DNA of 64,000 nt from Cytobacillus sp. FSL H8-0458. GTDB lineage: Bacteria; Bacillota; Bacilli; Bacillales; Cytobacillaceae. Where the stretch lies: contig NZ_JBBOBR010000001.1 in assembly GCF_038002165.1 (NCBI RefSeq), positions 2,852,001-2,916,000 on the forward strand, read 5' to 3'. Positions 1 to 8,892 of this stretch are shown one piece after another; positions within the stretch are counted from its first letter, which is position 1; every line of letters begins with the position of its first letter. The position numbers and the translations under genes are program-made. The notes beneath the pieces were generated by a model. That model ran no database searches. It was not told the origin of the DNA and worked only from the letters and a program-made list of their open reading frames with translations.

Positions 1-2470
1 TCACGATATATTGAATATTCATAAGTCCTTTATAATGGAGCTTTTGCACAATCGCTTTTGCATAGGCCAGCATTTTATTCTGGACTCTCTCTGAAAGATT
101 TTGCGGCGGGAGAACGGACATGCTGTCTCCTGAGTGCACTCCGGTTTTTTCAATATGCTCCATAATTGCCGGTGCACAAATATAATTTCCGTCTGCTGCA
201 AGATCAAGCTCAGCTTCTAAAGCATGCACGAATTGATCAATTAAAATTGGGTAAGGGACATCACCTTTCGTTAAATAACTCTCCAGCTCAGAAGATGAAG
301 AAATACGTTCCATTCCCCTGCCCCCTATAACATAGGATGGGCGGACAAGAATAGGGTATCCAATGTTTTCGGCTGCTTCTTTTAACTCTGCTTCTGAGTG
401 GACAACATCTCCTTTTATCCTCGGGATATTTAAATCATCCAATAGCTGATAAAAATGCTTCCGGTCCTCTAATGCATCAATGGTCTTGGAGTCAGTTCCA
501 AGCAGGGTAACGCCATAAGCTTCAAGATCGGATGCCAGATTCAGAGCTGTCTGCCCGCCAAGCTGCACAATGACTTCTGAAACTCCTTCTGCTTCAATCA
601 CATTCAAGATATCCTCAAGAATTAACGGTTCAAAATAGAGCCTGTCAGCGGTCGTATAATCCGTACTAACCGTTTCAGGGTTGTTATTGATCATGATTGT
701 CTCAACGCCTTCATCTTTCAGCGCAAACACTCCCTGAACAGAGCAATAATCAAATTCAATGCCCTGGCCAATCCTGATGGGGCCGCTTCCGATAATCAGG
801 ACTTTCCTCTTATCACTCTTCTCCTGTTCATTTTCACCAAAATAACTGGAGTAATAATAATTAGATTGTGCTTCAAATTCAGCTGCGCATGTGTCAACCA
901 TTTTATAAGCTGGAAGAATGCCAGCCTCTTTCCGTTTGTCCCTGACTGCTTTCTCCGTTACTTTCCATTCGAATGCAAGAAACATATCACTGAAGCCCTT
1001 TTCCTTAAAAAGCTGCAGCTCTTCTTTTGTTGCTCCATCAAGTGTTAAGGAAGAAATGTGTTTTTCCAGTTTCACCATTTCACTGAGTATGTGGAGATAG
1101 AAATAATCTATTTTTGTGATAGAGTGCAATGCTTCTAATGAGTGGTTTCTCCGCAGCAATTCAATCACGGTAAAAAATCTTTCGTCAGTCTGCTTTAATA
1201 GCAATTCCTCCAGTTCATCTGCCGATTTAGCTGATAAGACTGGTGATATTAAATCCATTCCTTTCACTTCAAGTGAATGGATTGCTTTTAAAAGAGCCCG
1301 TTCCAGATTCCGGTCAATACCCATCACCTCTCCGGTGGCTTTCATTTGTGTTCCGAGCTTGCGGTCTGCAGAAGGAAATTTATCAAAAGGCCATTTTGGA
1401 AATTTAACAATGACATAATCAAGAGCTGGTTCAAAGCTTGCAAATGTGTCTCCTGTTACAGGGTTGATGATCTCCGATAAGTTATACCCGACTGCAAGTT
1501 TTGCAGCCATTCTGGCAATTGGATAGCCTGTTGCTTTGGAAGCAAGGGCAGATGACCTGCTGACTCGCGGATTTACTTCAATCAAGTAATAATTCCTGCT
1601 ATGCGGATCCAGGGCGAATTGAATGTTGCACCCTCCAATAATGCCCAGCTCTGAAATGATTTTAATGGATGCCGTTCGGAGCATCTGGTACTCATCATCA
1701 GTTAAGGTCTGAGAAGGTGCGACAACAATTGAATCACCGGTATGAACCCCTACAGGATCAATATTTTCCATATTGCAAATCGTGATGCATGTATTCTGGG
1801 AATCCCGCATAACCTCATACTCTATTTCCTTAAAGCCTGCTATGCTTTTTTCAACCAGACATTGGCTAATCGCACTTTCTTTTATCCCGCCCTGGACCAG
1901 GGATGTCAGTTCTTCGAGATCTCCGGCAATTCCCCCGCCTGTTCCGCCAAGGGTATATGCTGGACGGACGATAATAGGGAATCCAATTTCACGGGCAAAT
2001 TGAAGGGCTTCTTCCACTTCATGGACAATGATGCTTTCAGGAACAGGTTCGTTAAGCTCGTTCATCAGCTTACGAAAAGCTTCCCGGTCTTCACCTTTCT
2101 TAATGGATTCAATACTGCTGCCCAAAAGCTTCACTCCATAACGTTCAAGCACACCTGATTCACTCAGTTTAAAAGCAAGATTTAATCCTGTCTGGCCTCC
2201 CAGTGTGGCAAGCAGGCCATCTGGGCGTTCTCTCTTTATAATCTTCTCAAGGCTGTCAGCTGTCATCGGCTCGAAATAAACTTTATCAGCAAATGCTTTG
2301 TCAGACATAATGGTAGCCGGATTGTTATTAACAAGAATAACCTTATATCCTTCTTCCTTTAATGCTGCGCAGGCCTGAGTTCCTGCATAATCAAATTCTG
2401 CTGCCTGCCCGATAACAATCGGGCCTGAGCCAATTACTAATATAGATTGGATACTGGTGTCTTTAGGCAT
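1..2470 (-). CDS. carB: Carbamoyl-phosphate synthase, large subunit (partial, C-terminus outside window)
   Basis: Large subunit of the arginine-pathway carbamoyl-phosphate synthase. It uses two ATP-grasp halves to make carbamoyl phosphate from bicarbonate, ATP and the ammonia delivered by CarA. The ATG at 2470 opens MPKDTSIQSILVIGSGPIVI, followed by GQAAEFDYAGTQAC and GGQTGLNLAF, all typical of CarB. About 823 codons are present and the frame is still open at base 1 (reading GLMNIQYIV), so the C-terminal part lies beyond the left edge. The start overlaps the end of carA by 8 bases, which suggests translational coupling. It is the last visible gene of the argCJBD-carAB operon. Confidence 0.96.
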   Translation of the reverse strand, partial: MPKDTSIQSILVIGSGPIVIGQAAEFDYAGTQACAALKEEGYKVILVNNNPATIMSDKAFADKVYFEPMTADSLEKIIKRERPDGLLATLGGQTGLNLAFKLSESGVLERYGVKLLGSSIESIKKGEDREAFRKLMNELNEPVPESIIVHEVEEALQFAREIGFPIIVRPAYTLGGTGGGIAGDLEELTSLVQGGIKESAISQCLVEKSIAGFKEIEYEVMRDSQNTCITICNMENIDPVGVHTGDSIVVAPSQTLTDDEYQMLRTASIKIISELGIIGGCNIQFALDPHSRNYYLIEVNPRVSRSSALASKATGYPIARMAAKLAVGYNLSEIINPVTGDTFASFEPALDYVIVKFPKWPFDKFPSADRKLGTQMKATGEVMGIDRNLERALLKAIHSLEVKGMDLISPVLSAKSADELEELLLKQTDERFFTVIELLRRNHSLEALHSITKIDYFYLHILSEMVKLEKHISSLTLDGATKEELQLFKEKGFSDMFLAFEWKVTEKAVRDKRKEAGILPAYKMVDTCAAEFEAQSNYYYSSYFGENEQEKSDKRKVLIIGSGPIRIGQGIEFDYCSVQGVFALKDEGVETIMINNNPETVSTDYTTADRLYFEPLILEDILNVIEAEGVSEVIVQLGGQTALNLASDLEAYGVTLLGTDSKTIDALEDRKHFYQLLDDLNIPRIKGDVVHSEAELKEAAENIGYPILVRPSYVIGGRGMERISSSSELESYLTKGDVPYPILIDQFVHALEAELDLAADGNYICAPAIMEHIEKTGVHSGDSMSVLPPQNLSERVQNKMLAYAKAIVQKLHYKGLMNIQYIV

Positions 2471-3542
2471 AAGCAAAAACTCTCCTATTCTCCTCTTGAA
2501 TCATGTTCATAAACTCATCAAAAATATAATCGCCATCCGCTGGCCCCGGATGAGCTTCCGGATGGAATTGCACCGTATGGATTGGCAGAACCTTATGCAT
2601 CAGTCCCTCAATTGACTGGTCATGAAGGTTTATATAACGGGTTTCAAACCCTGTACCTTTTATGCTCTCGTCATCAACCACATAACTATGATTTTGTGAT
2701 GACATAAAGACAGTGCTCTTCTTCATGTCCGCAATAGGGTGGTTGGCACCCCTATGGCCAAAGGACAGTTTCTTTGTATTGCCTCCAAATGCTAATGCTG
2801 CCAGCTGGTGGCCAAGGCAAATTCCCAAAGATGGATACAGCTCAAGCACCTTTTTTAGTTCCGGGAGTATGCTTTTTAATTCTTTTGGATCTCCAGGCCC
2901 ATTTGAAAGCACCACACCGTCTGGATTTAGTTTTTTTATCTGTTCAAAGTTTGTATTATATGGAACAGATGTAACCTTGCAAGCTCTTTTCAGCAAAGAA
3001 TCCACAATTGATTTTTTAGCGCCAAAATCCATGACAACTACATGGATGCTGCCCTCTCCAAAACACTCCATAGCTTGTGAAGATACTTTACAAACTTTTT
3101 CATCCTTTGGAAGCAGCAAGCCGTCAGCAGACGTTTCCGAAGAAGACATTTTTGCCGGCATGCTGCCTTCAGAACGGATTTTCTTTACAATGGATCGGGT
3201 GTCCATATGCCCTAATAAGGGAATATTCCATTTCTGAAGGTATTCCTGAAGCGAATAAGCCGATTTGTAATGTGAAGGATTTCTGCTTCCTTCATAAACA
3301 ATAACTCCTGCCACATGAGGTTTCTTGCTCTCAAAATCATTCTCATTTATTCCGTAATTTCCGATTAAAGGATACGTAAACACAATAATTTGGTCCTTAT
3401 AAGAAGGATCTGTCAATACTTCCTGGTAGCCTGTCATTCCTGTAAAAAAAACAATTTCCCCTTCTATATCCTTTTCAGGCTGATCTGTCAGCCATTGGCC
3501 CTTATAGGAATGGCCGCTATTTAAATGAAGGTATCCTTCCAT
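2463..3542 (-). CDS. carA: Carbamoyl-phosphate synthase, small (glutaminase) subunit
   Basis: Glutamine amidotransferase subunit that hydrolyses glutamine and channels ammonia to CarB. The N-terminal CPSase small-chain domain is followed by a class I glutaminase with GICLGHQLAALAFGG (nucleophile Cys near residue 240) and the HPEAHPGPADGDYIFDEF region carrying the catalytic His-Glu. I place the start at the ATG at 3542 (359 aa, MEGYLHL) because GAGGTG stands six bases upstream. A GTG at 3551 in the same frame falls inside that ribosome site and is less likely. The gap to argD is 77 bp with no clear terminator, so it probably belongs to the arg operon. Confidence 0.96.
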   Translation of the reverse strand: MEGYLHLNSGHSYKGQWLTDQPEKDIEGEIVFFTGMTGYQEVLTDPSYKDQIIVFTYPLIGNYGINENDFESKKPHVAGVIVYEGSRNPSHYKSAYSLQEYLQKWNIPLLGHMDTRSIVKKIRSEGSMPAKMSSSETSADGLLLPKDEKVCKVSSQAMECFGEGSIHVVVMDFGAKKSIVDSLLKRACKVTSVPYNTNFEQIKKLNPDGVVLSNGPGDPKELKSILPELKKVLELYPSLGICLGHQLAALAFGGNTKKLSFGHRGANHPIADMKKSTVFMSSQNHSYVVDDESIKGTGFETRYINLHDQSIEGLMHKVLPIHTVQFHPEAHPGPADGDYIFDEFMNMIQEENRRVFAYA

Positions 3543-3619
3543 TATCAACACCTCGAAGCAATCTGTATATTTATATAACTTTATTAATTTTTATTCATAC
3601 ACTTGGAAAATAATACAGC

Positions 3620-4777
3620 TTACACAGCTGATTTTGAAAATTCCTTTAGTATGGATTGCAGAATTTGTACCGCTTCATCTATTTCAGATTTGGATGCTGT
3701 CAAAGGAGGCAGCAGCCTCAAAACATTTTCCCCTGCAGGTAATGCCAGCAAGCCCTTGTCTCTTAATTCCTTTAACAAAGATGGAAGGGGGATATCTGAT
3801 TCAATACCGACCATCAAACCAAGATAGCGGATCTCCTTAACAGCTGAAATCGGTTCAAGCGATTCTGCCAATTTTTCAGCAAGATACTCACTCATTTCCT
3901 GAACGTCCTGCAAAAAATCATCATTAAATATTGTCTTCATTGTAGCAATAGCTGCAGCAATGCTGATGGGGTTCCCGCCAAATGTTGATCCATGGCTCCC
4001 TGGCCCAAACACCCTTTCTATTGCTTTTCTTCCAATTACAGCGCCTATTGGCATTCCGCTTCCCAGGCCTTTAGCTGCGGTTACGATATCGGGAGCAAGG
4101 CCAAAATGCTGAAATCCAAAGGCTTTACCCGTTCTGCCAATGCCGGTCTGAATCTCATCTACTATCAGCAGCGCACCGTATTCTTTGCAAAGCTTCTCTG
4201 TTTCTGCAAGAAACTCCTGATTCCCAATGTGAATCCCGCCTTCACCCTGTACAATTTCCAGCATTACAGCGGCTGTTTCCAAATCCAACTCATCCTTTAA
4301 TGCATTAATATCATTAAAAGGAACATATTTAAATGTTTCCAGCATTGAACCATAGCCATTTTTTATTTTATCCTGGCCAGTTGCAGCCATAGTGGCAAAG
4401 GTCCTCCCATGGAATGATTGCTGAAAAGTAATGATTTTTTCCCGTCCCGAAGCTTTCCTGGCAAGTTTGATCGCTGCTTCATTTGCTTCTGCTCCACTGT
4501 TGGCAAAGAATACAAGGTCCATGCCCGCAGCTTCTGAGAGTGCCTTTGCTGCATTCTCCTGCTGATCCTGTATGAACAAATTGGAAACATGCCAGAATTT
4601 ATTCAGCTGTTCGCTGATTGATTTTTGTACAGCTGCTGGACGGTGACCCAGATTGCAGACACCGATTCCTGAGGTGAAGTCCAAATAGCGCTTCCCGCTT
4701 TTATCAAAAAGATAACTTCCTTCTGCTTTTTCCGGCTCGACTTCCCACCGGGCATATGTTGGAAATAGGTTACTCAA
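3620..4777 (-). CDS. argD: Acetylornithine aminotransferase
   Basis: PLP-dependent class III aminotransferase that converts N-acetylglutamate 5-semialdehyde to N-acetylornithine. Visible signatures are FTSGIGVCNLGHRPAAV near the N-terminus, the LIVDEIQTGIGRTG segment whose Asp contacts the PLP ring, and the Lys of TAAKGLGSGMPIGAV that should form the Schiff base. The reading frame is open up to an ATG at 4819, but the best start is the TTG at 4777: GGAGGTCTTAAC precedes it and it forms a TTGA overlap with the argB stop codon. This gives 385 aa, the usual length for Bacillus ArgD as I recall it. Confidence 0.95.
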   Translation of the reverse strand: MSNLFPTYARWEVEPEKAEGSYLFDKSGKRYLDFTSGIGVCNLGHRPAAVQKSISEQLNKFWHVSNLFIQDQQENAAKALSEAAGMDLVFFANSGAEANEAAIKLARKASGREKIITFQQSFHGRTFATMAATGQDKIKNGYGSMLETFKYVPFNDINALKDELDLETAAVMLEIVQGEGGIHIGNQEFLAETEKLCKEYGALLIVDEIQTGIGRTGKAFGFQHFGLAPDIVTAAKGLGSGMPIGAVIGRKAIERVFGPGSHGSTFGGNPISIAAAIATMKTIFNDDFLQDVQEMSEYLAEKLAESLEPISAVKEIRYLGLMVGIESDIPLPSLLKELRDKGLLALPAGENVLRLLPPLTASKSEIDEAVQILQSILKEFSKSAV

Positions 4778-5547
4778 GTTAAGACCTCCTTCTTGGCAGA
4801 TATGTTCGTCCCGATCCATATACCATCCTCATAAAACTTTTCTTTACCTGATACAATCATTACGCTATTTAGTCCTTTGCTGATTAAGCTCAAGGCAGAG
4901 GTAACTTTTGGAATCATCCCGCCTGTAATTTTTCTATCGTTAATATGCTGTTCAATTTCATCCGCGTCAAGCTGGGGAGAGAGGTTACCGTCAATGAAAA
5001 TTCCTTTTACATCCGTTACAAAGATGCAATGTTCAGCTTTAATGGCATTGGCAACGGCTGCCGCAGCATAGTCGGCATTGATATTCAGTTTCGTGCCGCC
5101 TTCTGAAGCTGCAATAGGAGTAATGACGGGGACCAGGTCTTCGTTAAATAACATATCCAGTACTGACGGATTAACAGCCGTTATTTCTCCAACCAGTCCA
5201 AGCTCATCCTGATTGATACATTCTGCCTTTAGTAATCCCGCATCACTGCCATTTACGCCAAAACCTCTCAAACCATGCAGTTCGATCATTGAGGTAAGTT
5301 TGCGGTTTGATTGTCCTGACAAGACCATCTCTGCTACCTCCAGAACTTCCGGAGTCGTCTTTCTTAGCCCATTGACAAATTCATGTGGGATATTATAAAG
5401 TTCGAGCATGCTGTTAATTGCCGGGCCGCCTCCATGAACAAAAACAATCTGGTATCCTTCATTCTTTAACACTATAAGACTATCAAAAAAATCTTTCCCC
5501 AGTTCTTCCATAACACTGCCGCCGCATTTAATGACTATACTTTTCAA
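4774..5547 (-). CDS. argB: Acetylglutamate kinase
   Basis: Phosphorylates N-acetylglutamate with ATP, the second step of the acetylated arginine route. The amino-acid-kinase fold is shown by KCGGSVMEELG at the N-terminus, VHGGGPAINSML (substrate and phosphate binding), and NINADYAAAAVANAI plus VTDVKGIFIDG further on. At 257 aa it has the usual length of bacterial ArgB. It lacks the N-terminal helix often linked with arginine feedback in hexameric enzymes, so feedback control is uncertain (inference). It lies 12 bases downstream of argJ and its stop overlaps the argD start. Confidence 0.96.
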   Translation of the reverse strand: MKSIVIKCGGSVMEELGKDFFDSLIVLKNEGYQIVFVHGGGPAINSMLELYNIPHEFVNGLRKTTPEVLEVAEMVLSGQSNRKLTSMIELHGLRGFGVNGSDAGLLKAECINQDELGLVGEITAVNPSVLDMLFNEDLVPVITPIAASEGGTKLNINADYAAAAVANAIKAEHCIFVTDVKGIFIDGNLSPQLDADEIEQHINDRKITGGMIPKVTSALSLISKGLNSVMIVSGKEKFYEDGIWIGTNISAKKEVLT

Positions 5548-5559
5548 ATAGCATCCCCC

Positions 5560-6789
5560 TCAGGTGCGATAGCTTGCATTGATTTTGACATAATCATAGG
5601 ATAAGTCACATCCCCAGGCCTTCCCTATGCCAGCTCCCTGATGAAGATCCACAGTAATCTGAATGGCAGAATTGGATAAGTACTCTTTTGCTTCTTCTTC
5701 AGAAAATGCCAAAGGAACACTATCTTTCAGCATGACTATAGGTCCGATTGCGATATCTACCGAAGACGGATCAATAGCCGGCTGGCCCTGTCCGATTGCC
5801 CCGATAATTCTGCCCCAATTGGCATCTGCTCCATATATAGCAGTCTTAACAAGGTTCGAGCCGACAATCTGTTTAGCGATCATTCTTGCATCGTCATCGG
5901 TTTTTGTCCCCGATACCTCCACCTCGATCAGCTTTGTTGCTCCCTCACCATCTTTTGCGATCTGTTTGGCAAGACTTTCACAAGTTTTGGAAAGCATCTG
6001 TATAAATACATCCCAATCTGGATGATCCGGCGAAAGTTTATTAGTACCGCTGGCTCCATTGGCCATGACCATTACCATATCATTTGTTGAGGTATCCCCA
6101 TCAACGGTTATCTGATTGAACGTTCGATCGGTAACCTGTTTTAAAGCGAATTGCAAATCAGAGCTGGCTATATTAGCATCAGTTGTAATAAACGCAAGCA
6201 TGGTTGCCATATTGGGATGAATCATTCCCGAACCCTTTGCAGACCCGCCCATCGTGACTGTTTTTCCATCAATAACTGCAGAATAGCAGCACTTCTTCAT
6301 CACTAAATCTGTTGTTAATATGGCTGTTTGAAAATCGTCTGAGTGTAATGACTCATTGCCGGGCTTCAGCATCTTAATGCCCTCTGCTATCTTATCCATC
6401 TGCATATACTCGCCAATGACACCGGTAGAGGCAACCGCCACATGCTGTTCCTTTAAATTAAATTTATCTGCAGCTGATTTTCTCATTTGATAAGCATCTT
6501 TTAGCCCCTGTTCCCCTGTACAGGCATTGGCACATGCGCTATTGACAATAACTGCCTGTATGAGCCCATCTGCTGCAATGCTTTCCTGTGTAACTTTTAG
6601 AGGGGCCGCCTGAAAATGGCTGGTTGTATAGACTGCTGCACAGTATGCAGGAGTATCGCTTAAGATAATCCCTAAGTCCTTTTTGGAATAGCGCAGCCCG
6701 GCATGAACACCAGCGGCTGTAAAGCCTTTCGGTGTGATGATGCTTCCGGCGGGCAGTTCAGTTACTTCAGCTTGAGATACTAATTGCAT
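5560..6789 (-). CDS. argJ: Bifunctional ornithine acetyltransferase / N-acetylglutamate synthase
   Basis: ArgJ moves the acetyl group from N-acetylornithine back to glutamate and, in the bifunctional form, can also use acetyl-CoA. The precursor cleaves itself in front of the Thr of the sequence HPNMATMLAF (Thr196 here), giving alpha and beta chains; that Thr then acts as the nucleophile. GGSAKGSGMIHPNMATML is intact, so autoprocessing is expected. The ATG at 6789 follows AAGGAGGAAAGATAA. The operon has no separate argA or argE, consistent with the recycling pathway. Whether this copy is bifunctional cannot be read from sequence alone. Confidence 0.96.
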   Translation of the reverse strand: MQLVSQAEVTELPAGSIITPKGFTAAGVHAGLRYSKKDLGIILSDTPAYCAAVYTTSHFQAAPLKVTQESIAADGLIQAVIVNSACANACTGEQGLKDAYQMRKSAADKFNLKEQHVAVASTGVIGEYMQMDKIAEGIKMLKPGNESLHSDDFQTAILTTDLVMKKCCYSAVIDGKTVTMGGSAKGSGMIHPNMATMLAFITTDANIASSDLQFALKQVTDRTFNQITVDGDTSTNDMVMVMANGASGTNKLSPDHPDWDVFIQMLSKTCESLAKQIAKDGEGATKLIEVEVSGTKTDDDARMIAKQIVGSNLVKTAIYGADANWGRIIGAIGQGQPAIDPSSVDIAIGPIVMLKDSVPLAFSEEEAKEYLSNSAIQITVDLHQGAGIGKAWGCDLSYDYVKINASYRT

Positions 6790-6802
6790 TTATCTTTCCT
6801 CC

Positions 6803-7834
6803 TTATGGATAGAGCGGAACAAATCCGAGACCCGCTGCTTCATCACATCCGCTCATTATATTGGCATTTTGCACAGCCTGCCCGGCAGCACCTTTCATTA
6901 AATTATCAATCACTGAAACGATTGTCAGTCTGCCCGTTCGGGTGTCCAAATGGATACCTATGTCGCAAAAGTTAGAGCCTGCAACCTCCTTTACAGAAGG
7001 GAAGGTATTTTCCGGACGAATCCGGACAAATGGCTGGTATTCATAGACTGATTGATAAAGTTCAAGAATTTGAGAAGAAGAGTATTCCTTGGTCAGCTGA
7101 ACATAACTGGTTGTCATAATGCCCCGTGTTATCGGAATAAGATGGGTCGTGAAGGTGATAGGCTTCATTTCGGAATTCCATTTCATCAGCTGCTGTTCGA
7201 TTTCCGGTGTATGCTGATGCTGGTTTACCTTATAAACCCGCAGGTTTTCATTTGCTTCAGCATAGCTTGTTGTTCTCGAAAGCGCCCTTCCCGCCCCAGA
7301 TACTCCGGATTTTGCATCGATGACAACACTATCTGGTTTTATTAAATTTTCATTTACAACAGGTGCAAGACTTAGCAGAGCAGCTGTGGGATAGCACCCA
7401 GGATTAGATATGATTTCTGCGGATGCTATTTCTCTGCGATGCCATTCAGGAAGACCATATACTGCTTTTTCAACAAGATCTTCGCTGGCAGGATCCTTTT
7501 TATACCACTCGACATAATCTTTAGCTGGAATTCTTAGGTCACCGGATAGGTCAATTACCTTAACGTCTTTACCTGAAAAATCTTCAGCCAGTTTTCCTGA
7601 TACTCCAGATGGTGTGGCCAGAAAAACAATATCAGACTGGTCTGCAATTTTGTCTGAATCAATACCCTGCAAATCTTTATCTACGATTCCATATAGATGG
7701 GGGTATTCATTCCAAATGGGGATGTCCTCTTTGGTGGAATGAATCGATTTAATGTTAAATTCAGGATGCTGCTTCAGGATACGGAGCAATTCAGCCCCCC
7801 CATATCCAGTTGTTCCGATTATTGAAACGTACAT
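6803..7834 (-). CDS. argC: N-acetyl-gamma-glutamyl-phosphate reductase
   Basis: NADPH-dependent reductase making N-acetylglutamate 5-semialdehyde. The N-terminal Rossmann motif IIGTTGYGGAELLRIL and the active-site ISNPGCYPTAALLSL (Cys147 with the start used here) are both present. The reading frame extends to an ATG at 7861, but AAAGGAG precedes the ATG at 7834 by five bases, giving 343 aa starting MYVSIIG, which begins directly with the nucleotide-binding strand. It is the first gene of the arginine operon; a near-consensus sigma-A promoter and an A/T-rich candidate ArgR/AhrC site lie just upstream. Confidence 0.96.
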   Translation of the reverse strand: MYVSIIGTTGYGGAELLRILKQHPEFNIKSIHSTKEDIPIWNEYPHLYGIVDKDLQGIDSDKIADQSDIVFLATPSGVSGKLAEDFSGKDVKVIDLSGDLRIPAKDYVEWYKKDPASEDLVEKAVYGLPEWHRREIASAEIISNPGCYPTAALLSLAPVVNENLIKPDSVVIDAKSGVSGAGRALSRTTSYAEANENLRVYKVNQHQHTPEIEQQLMKWNSEMKPITFTTHLIPITRGIMTTSYVQLTKEYSSSQILELYQSVYEYQPFVRIRPENTFPSVKEVAGSNFCDIGIHLDTRTGRLTIVSVIDNLMKGAAGQAVQNANIMSGCDEAAGLGFVPLYP

Positions 7835-7861
7835 AATTGCTCCTTTCATACCCTTTTGCAT

Positions 7862-7898
7862 ATTTAATCATTTAAATACATATTTATGAATTTATGTT
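7862..7898 (-). promoter_or_regulatory. Candidate ArgR/AhrC operator (ARG box region)
   Basis: Just downstream of the -10 box the minus strand reads TTCATAAATATG followed by TATTTAAATGATT, an A/T-rich pair of loosely palindromic blocks resembling arginine-repressor boxes (consensus about TGAATWWWWATTCA, from memory). The match is imperfect; position over the transcription start is what makes it plausible. Confidence 0.4.
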
Positions 7899-7904
7899 TC
7901 TCTT

Positions 7905-7933
7905 ATTATAGAAACTGGTTCAAAAAATTGCAA
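7905..7933 (-). promoter_or_regulatory. Sigma-A promoter of the arg operon
   Basis: On the minus strand, -35 TTGCAA (7928-7933) and -10 TATAAT (7905-7910) are separated by exactly 17 bases. Transcription would start near 7898, about 65 bases before the argC start. It is the only good promoter seen in front of argC. Confidence 0.85.
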
Positions 7934-7996
7934 CCTATTTTACTGAAGTTTTAAAGATTTCTAATATTAATTATCAGCATTTCTTGATAAATGGAA

Positions 7997-8022
7997 AAAA
8001 CCGGCCTGTTTAGGCCGGTTTT
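7997..8022 (-). terminator. Intrinsic terminator after ywiC-like gene
   Basis: Perfect stem CCGGCCT/AGGCCGG flanked by A and T runs. On the minus strand it ends in a T-run immediately after the stop codon at 8022. Confidence 0.9.
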
Positions 8023-8741
8023 CAAGTGTGTATGGCAAATAATAACATAAAGAAGAATATGGAAGCATTAGCAATTTCATAAACACCAATTTTTTTAGGT
8101 GTAAATGACTTCCCATAAAATGCAATGGACCTGAAAAGGCTGGGAAGAAACGCAGCAGATACAATCCATCCGCCCGCCAGCAGCCAAAGTATCGGTACCG
8201 CAGTATGAAAGATCCATGAAACCCATTTAAAGGAACTATTTTTCTTTTCCCTGATCATTGATTTTACATAGAAAGTGCTTCCTGTAAAAAATAAAACAGA
8301 TGCCGCAAACACAGTCCAGGCCATTGGTGAAATTTCCCCCTGCGGCAAGTAGCTGCTCGCAAGACCTGCTATTGAAAATGCACAAATAGCACTAAAGTCG
8401 TTGCCCAATGCTCTATCTCTGTTTTTGGAAGAATAGAGCGCATTAATAATAAAAAAAGGAACCATAAGAAGTCCGAAAATGATAATCGATGGCCTTTCCA
8501 GTAAAGGAACTAAAAGGAGTAAAATAGCCGGGACCAGATAAATGGCCGTCCATTTAGAATATAAAGCCATTCTTTTTCTTTTAAATAGCAGAAGGCCTGG
8601 ATAAGTGGCCAGATATAGTAATATCCATCCTAAAAAAAACGGGATATGAGACCAAATAATATCAGATGCAGCTGCTCCGAGCCAAAATGGCAGAATCAGC
8701 ATTGCCCAGGCACCATGCTGTTTTGGCATAAATAACTTCAT
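8022..8741 (-). CDS. ywiC: YwiC-like integral membrane protein
   Basis: A 239-aa polytopic membrane protein of the YwiC family (PF14256 as I recall), of unknown function. It opens MKLFMPKQHGAWAMLILPFW, the conserved family start, and contains about six hydrophobic segments. In B. subtilis the homologue lies beside the nitrate respiration genes narK, fnr and arfM, and here too it is near fnr. The upstream region carries a clean AGTGA-N6-TCACT dyad 32 bp from a -10 hexamer, so Fnr control is likely. The gene is monocistronic, followed by a strong terminator. Its biochemical role is not known to me. Confidence 0.88.
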   Translation of the reverse strand: MKLFMPKQHGAWAMLILPFWLGAAASDIIWSHIPFFLGWILLYLATYPGLLLFKRKRMALYSKWTAIYLVPAILLLLVPLLERPSIIIFGLLMVPFFIINALYSSKNRDRALGNDFSAICAFSIAGLASSYLPQGEISPMAWTVFAASVLFFTGSTFYVKSMIREKKNSSFKWVSWIFHTAVPILWLLAGGWIVSAAFLPSLFRSIAFYGKSFTPKKIGVYEIANASIFFFMLLFAIHT

Positions 8742-8770
8742 CTATAATACCTCCCCGCTGCTTTCTGCCT

Positions 8771-8815
8771 ATAATATATAATCTTCTGGGTAAATATAAA
8801 GTGAAGATTATCACT
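8771..8815 (-). promoter_or_regulatory. Class II Fnr-type promoter of ywiC
   Basis: Dyad AGTGA-AGATTA-TCACT at 8800-8815 (centre 8807.5). On the minus strand a -10-like TATATT lies at 8773-8778, centre 32 bp away; an overlapping TATTAT (8771-8776) is an alternative. This spacing puts the dyad near -41.5, as in Fnr/Crp class II promoters. No good -35 is visible, as expected for an activated promoter. Confidence 0.75.
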
Positions 8816-8856
8816 GATACACGCAACGCCACAAAACGTTCAATTTTGAGGATATT

Positions 8857-8886
8857 AAAAACAGCCCAATATAGAATTGGGCTGTT
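8857..8886 (-). terminator. Intrinsic terminator after mobB
   Basis: Stem ACAGCCCAAT / ATTGGGCTGT with a short loop; the minus strand continues into TTTTT. It lies 7 bases beyond the mobB stop. Confidence 0.88.
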
Positions 8887-8892
8887 CTGCTT

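Noticed and set aside
2713-3237. Long open frame on the plus strand inside carA
   Set aside because: Antisense shadow of a conserved gene; no ribosome site and composition typical of a reverse frame.
7862-8021. Riboswitch or T-box leader upstream of the arg operon
   Set aside because: Only about 65 bases separate the predicted transcription start from argC, too short for a T-box, and no specifier stem or terminator-antiterminator pair is visible.
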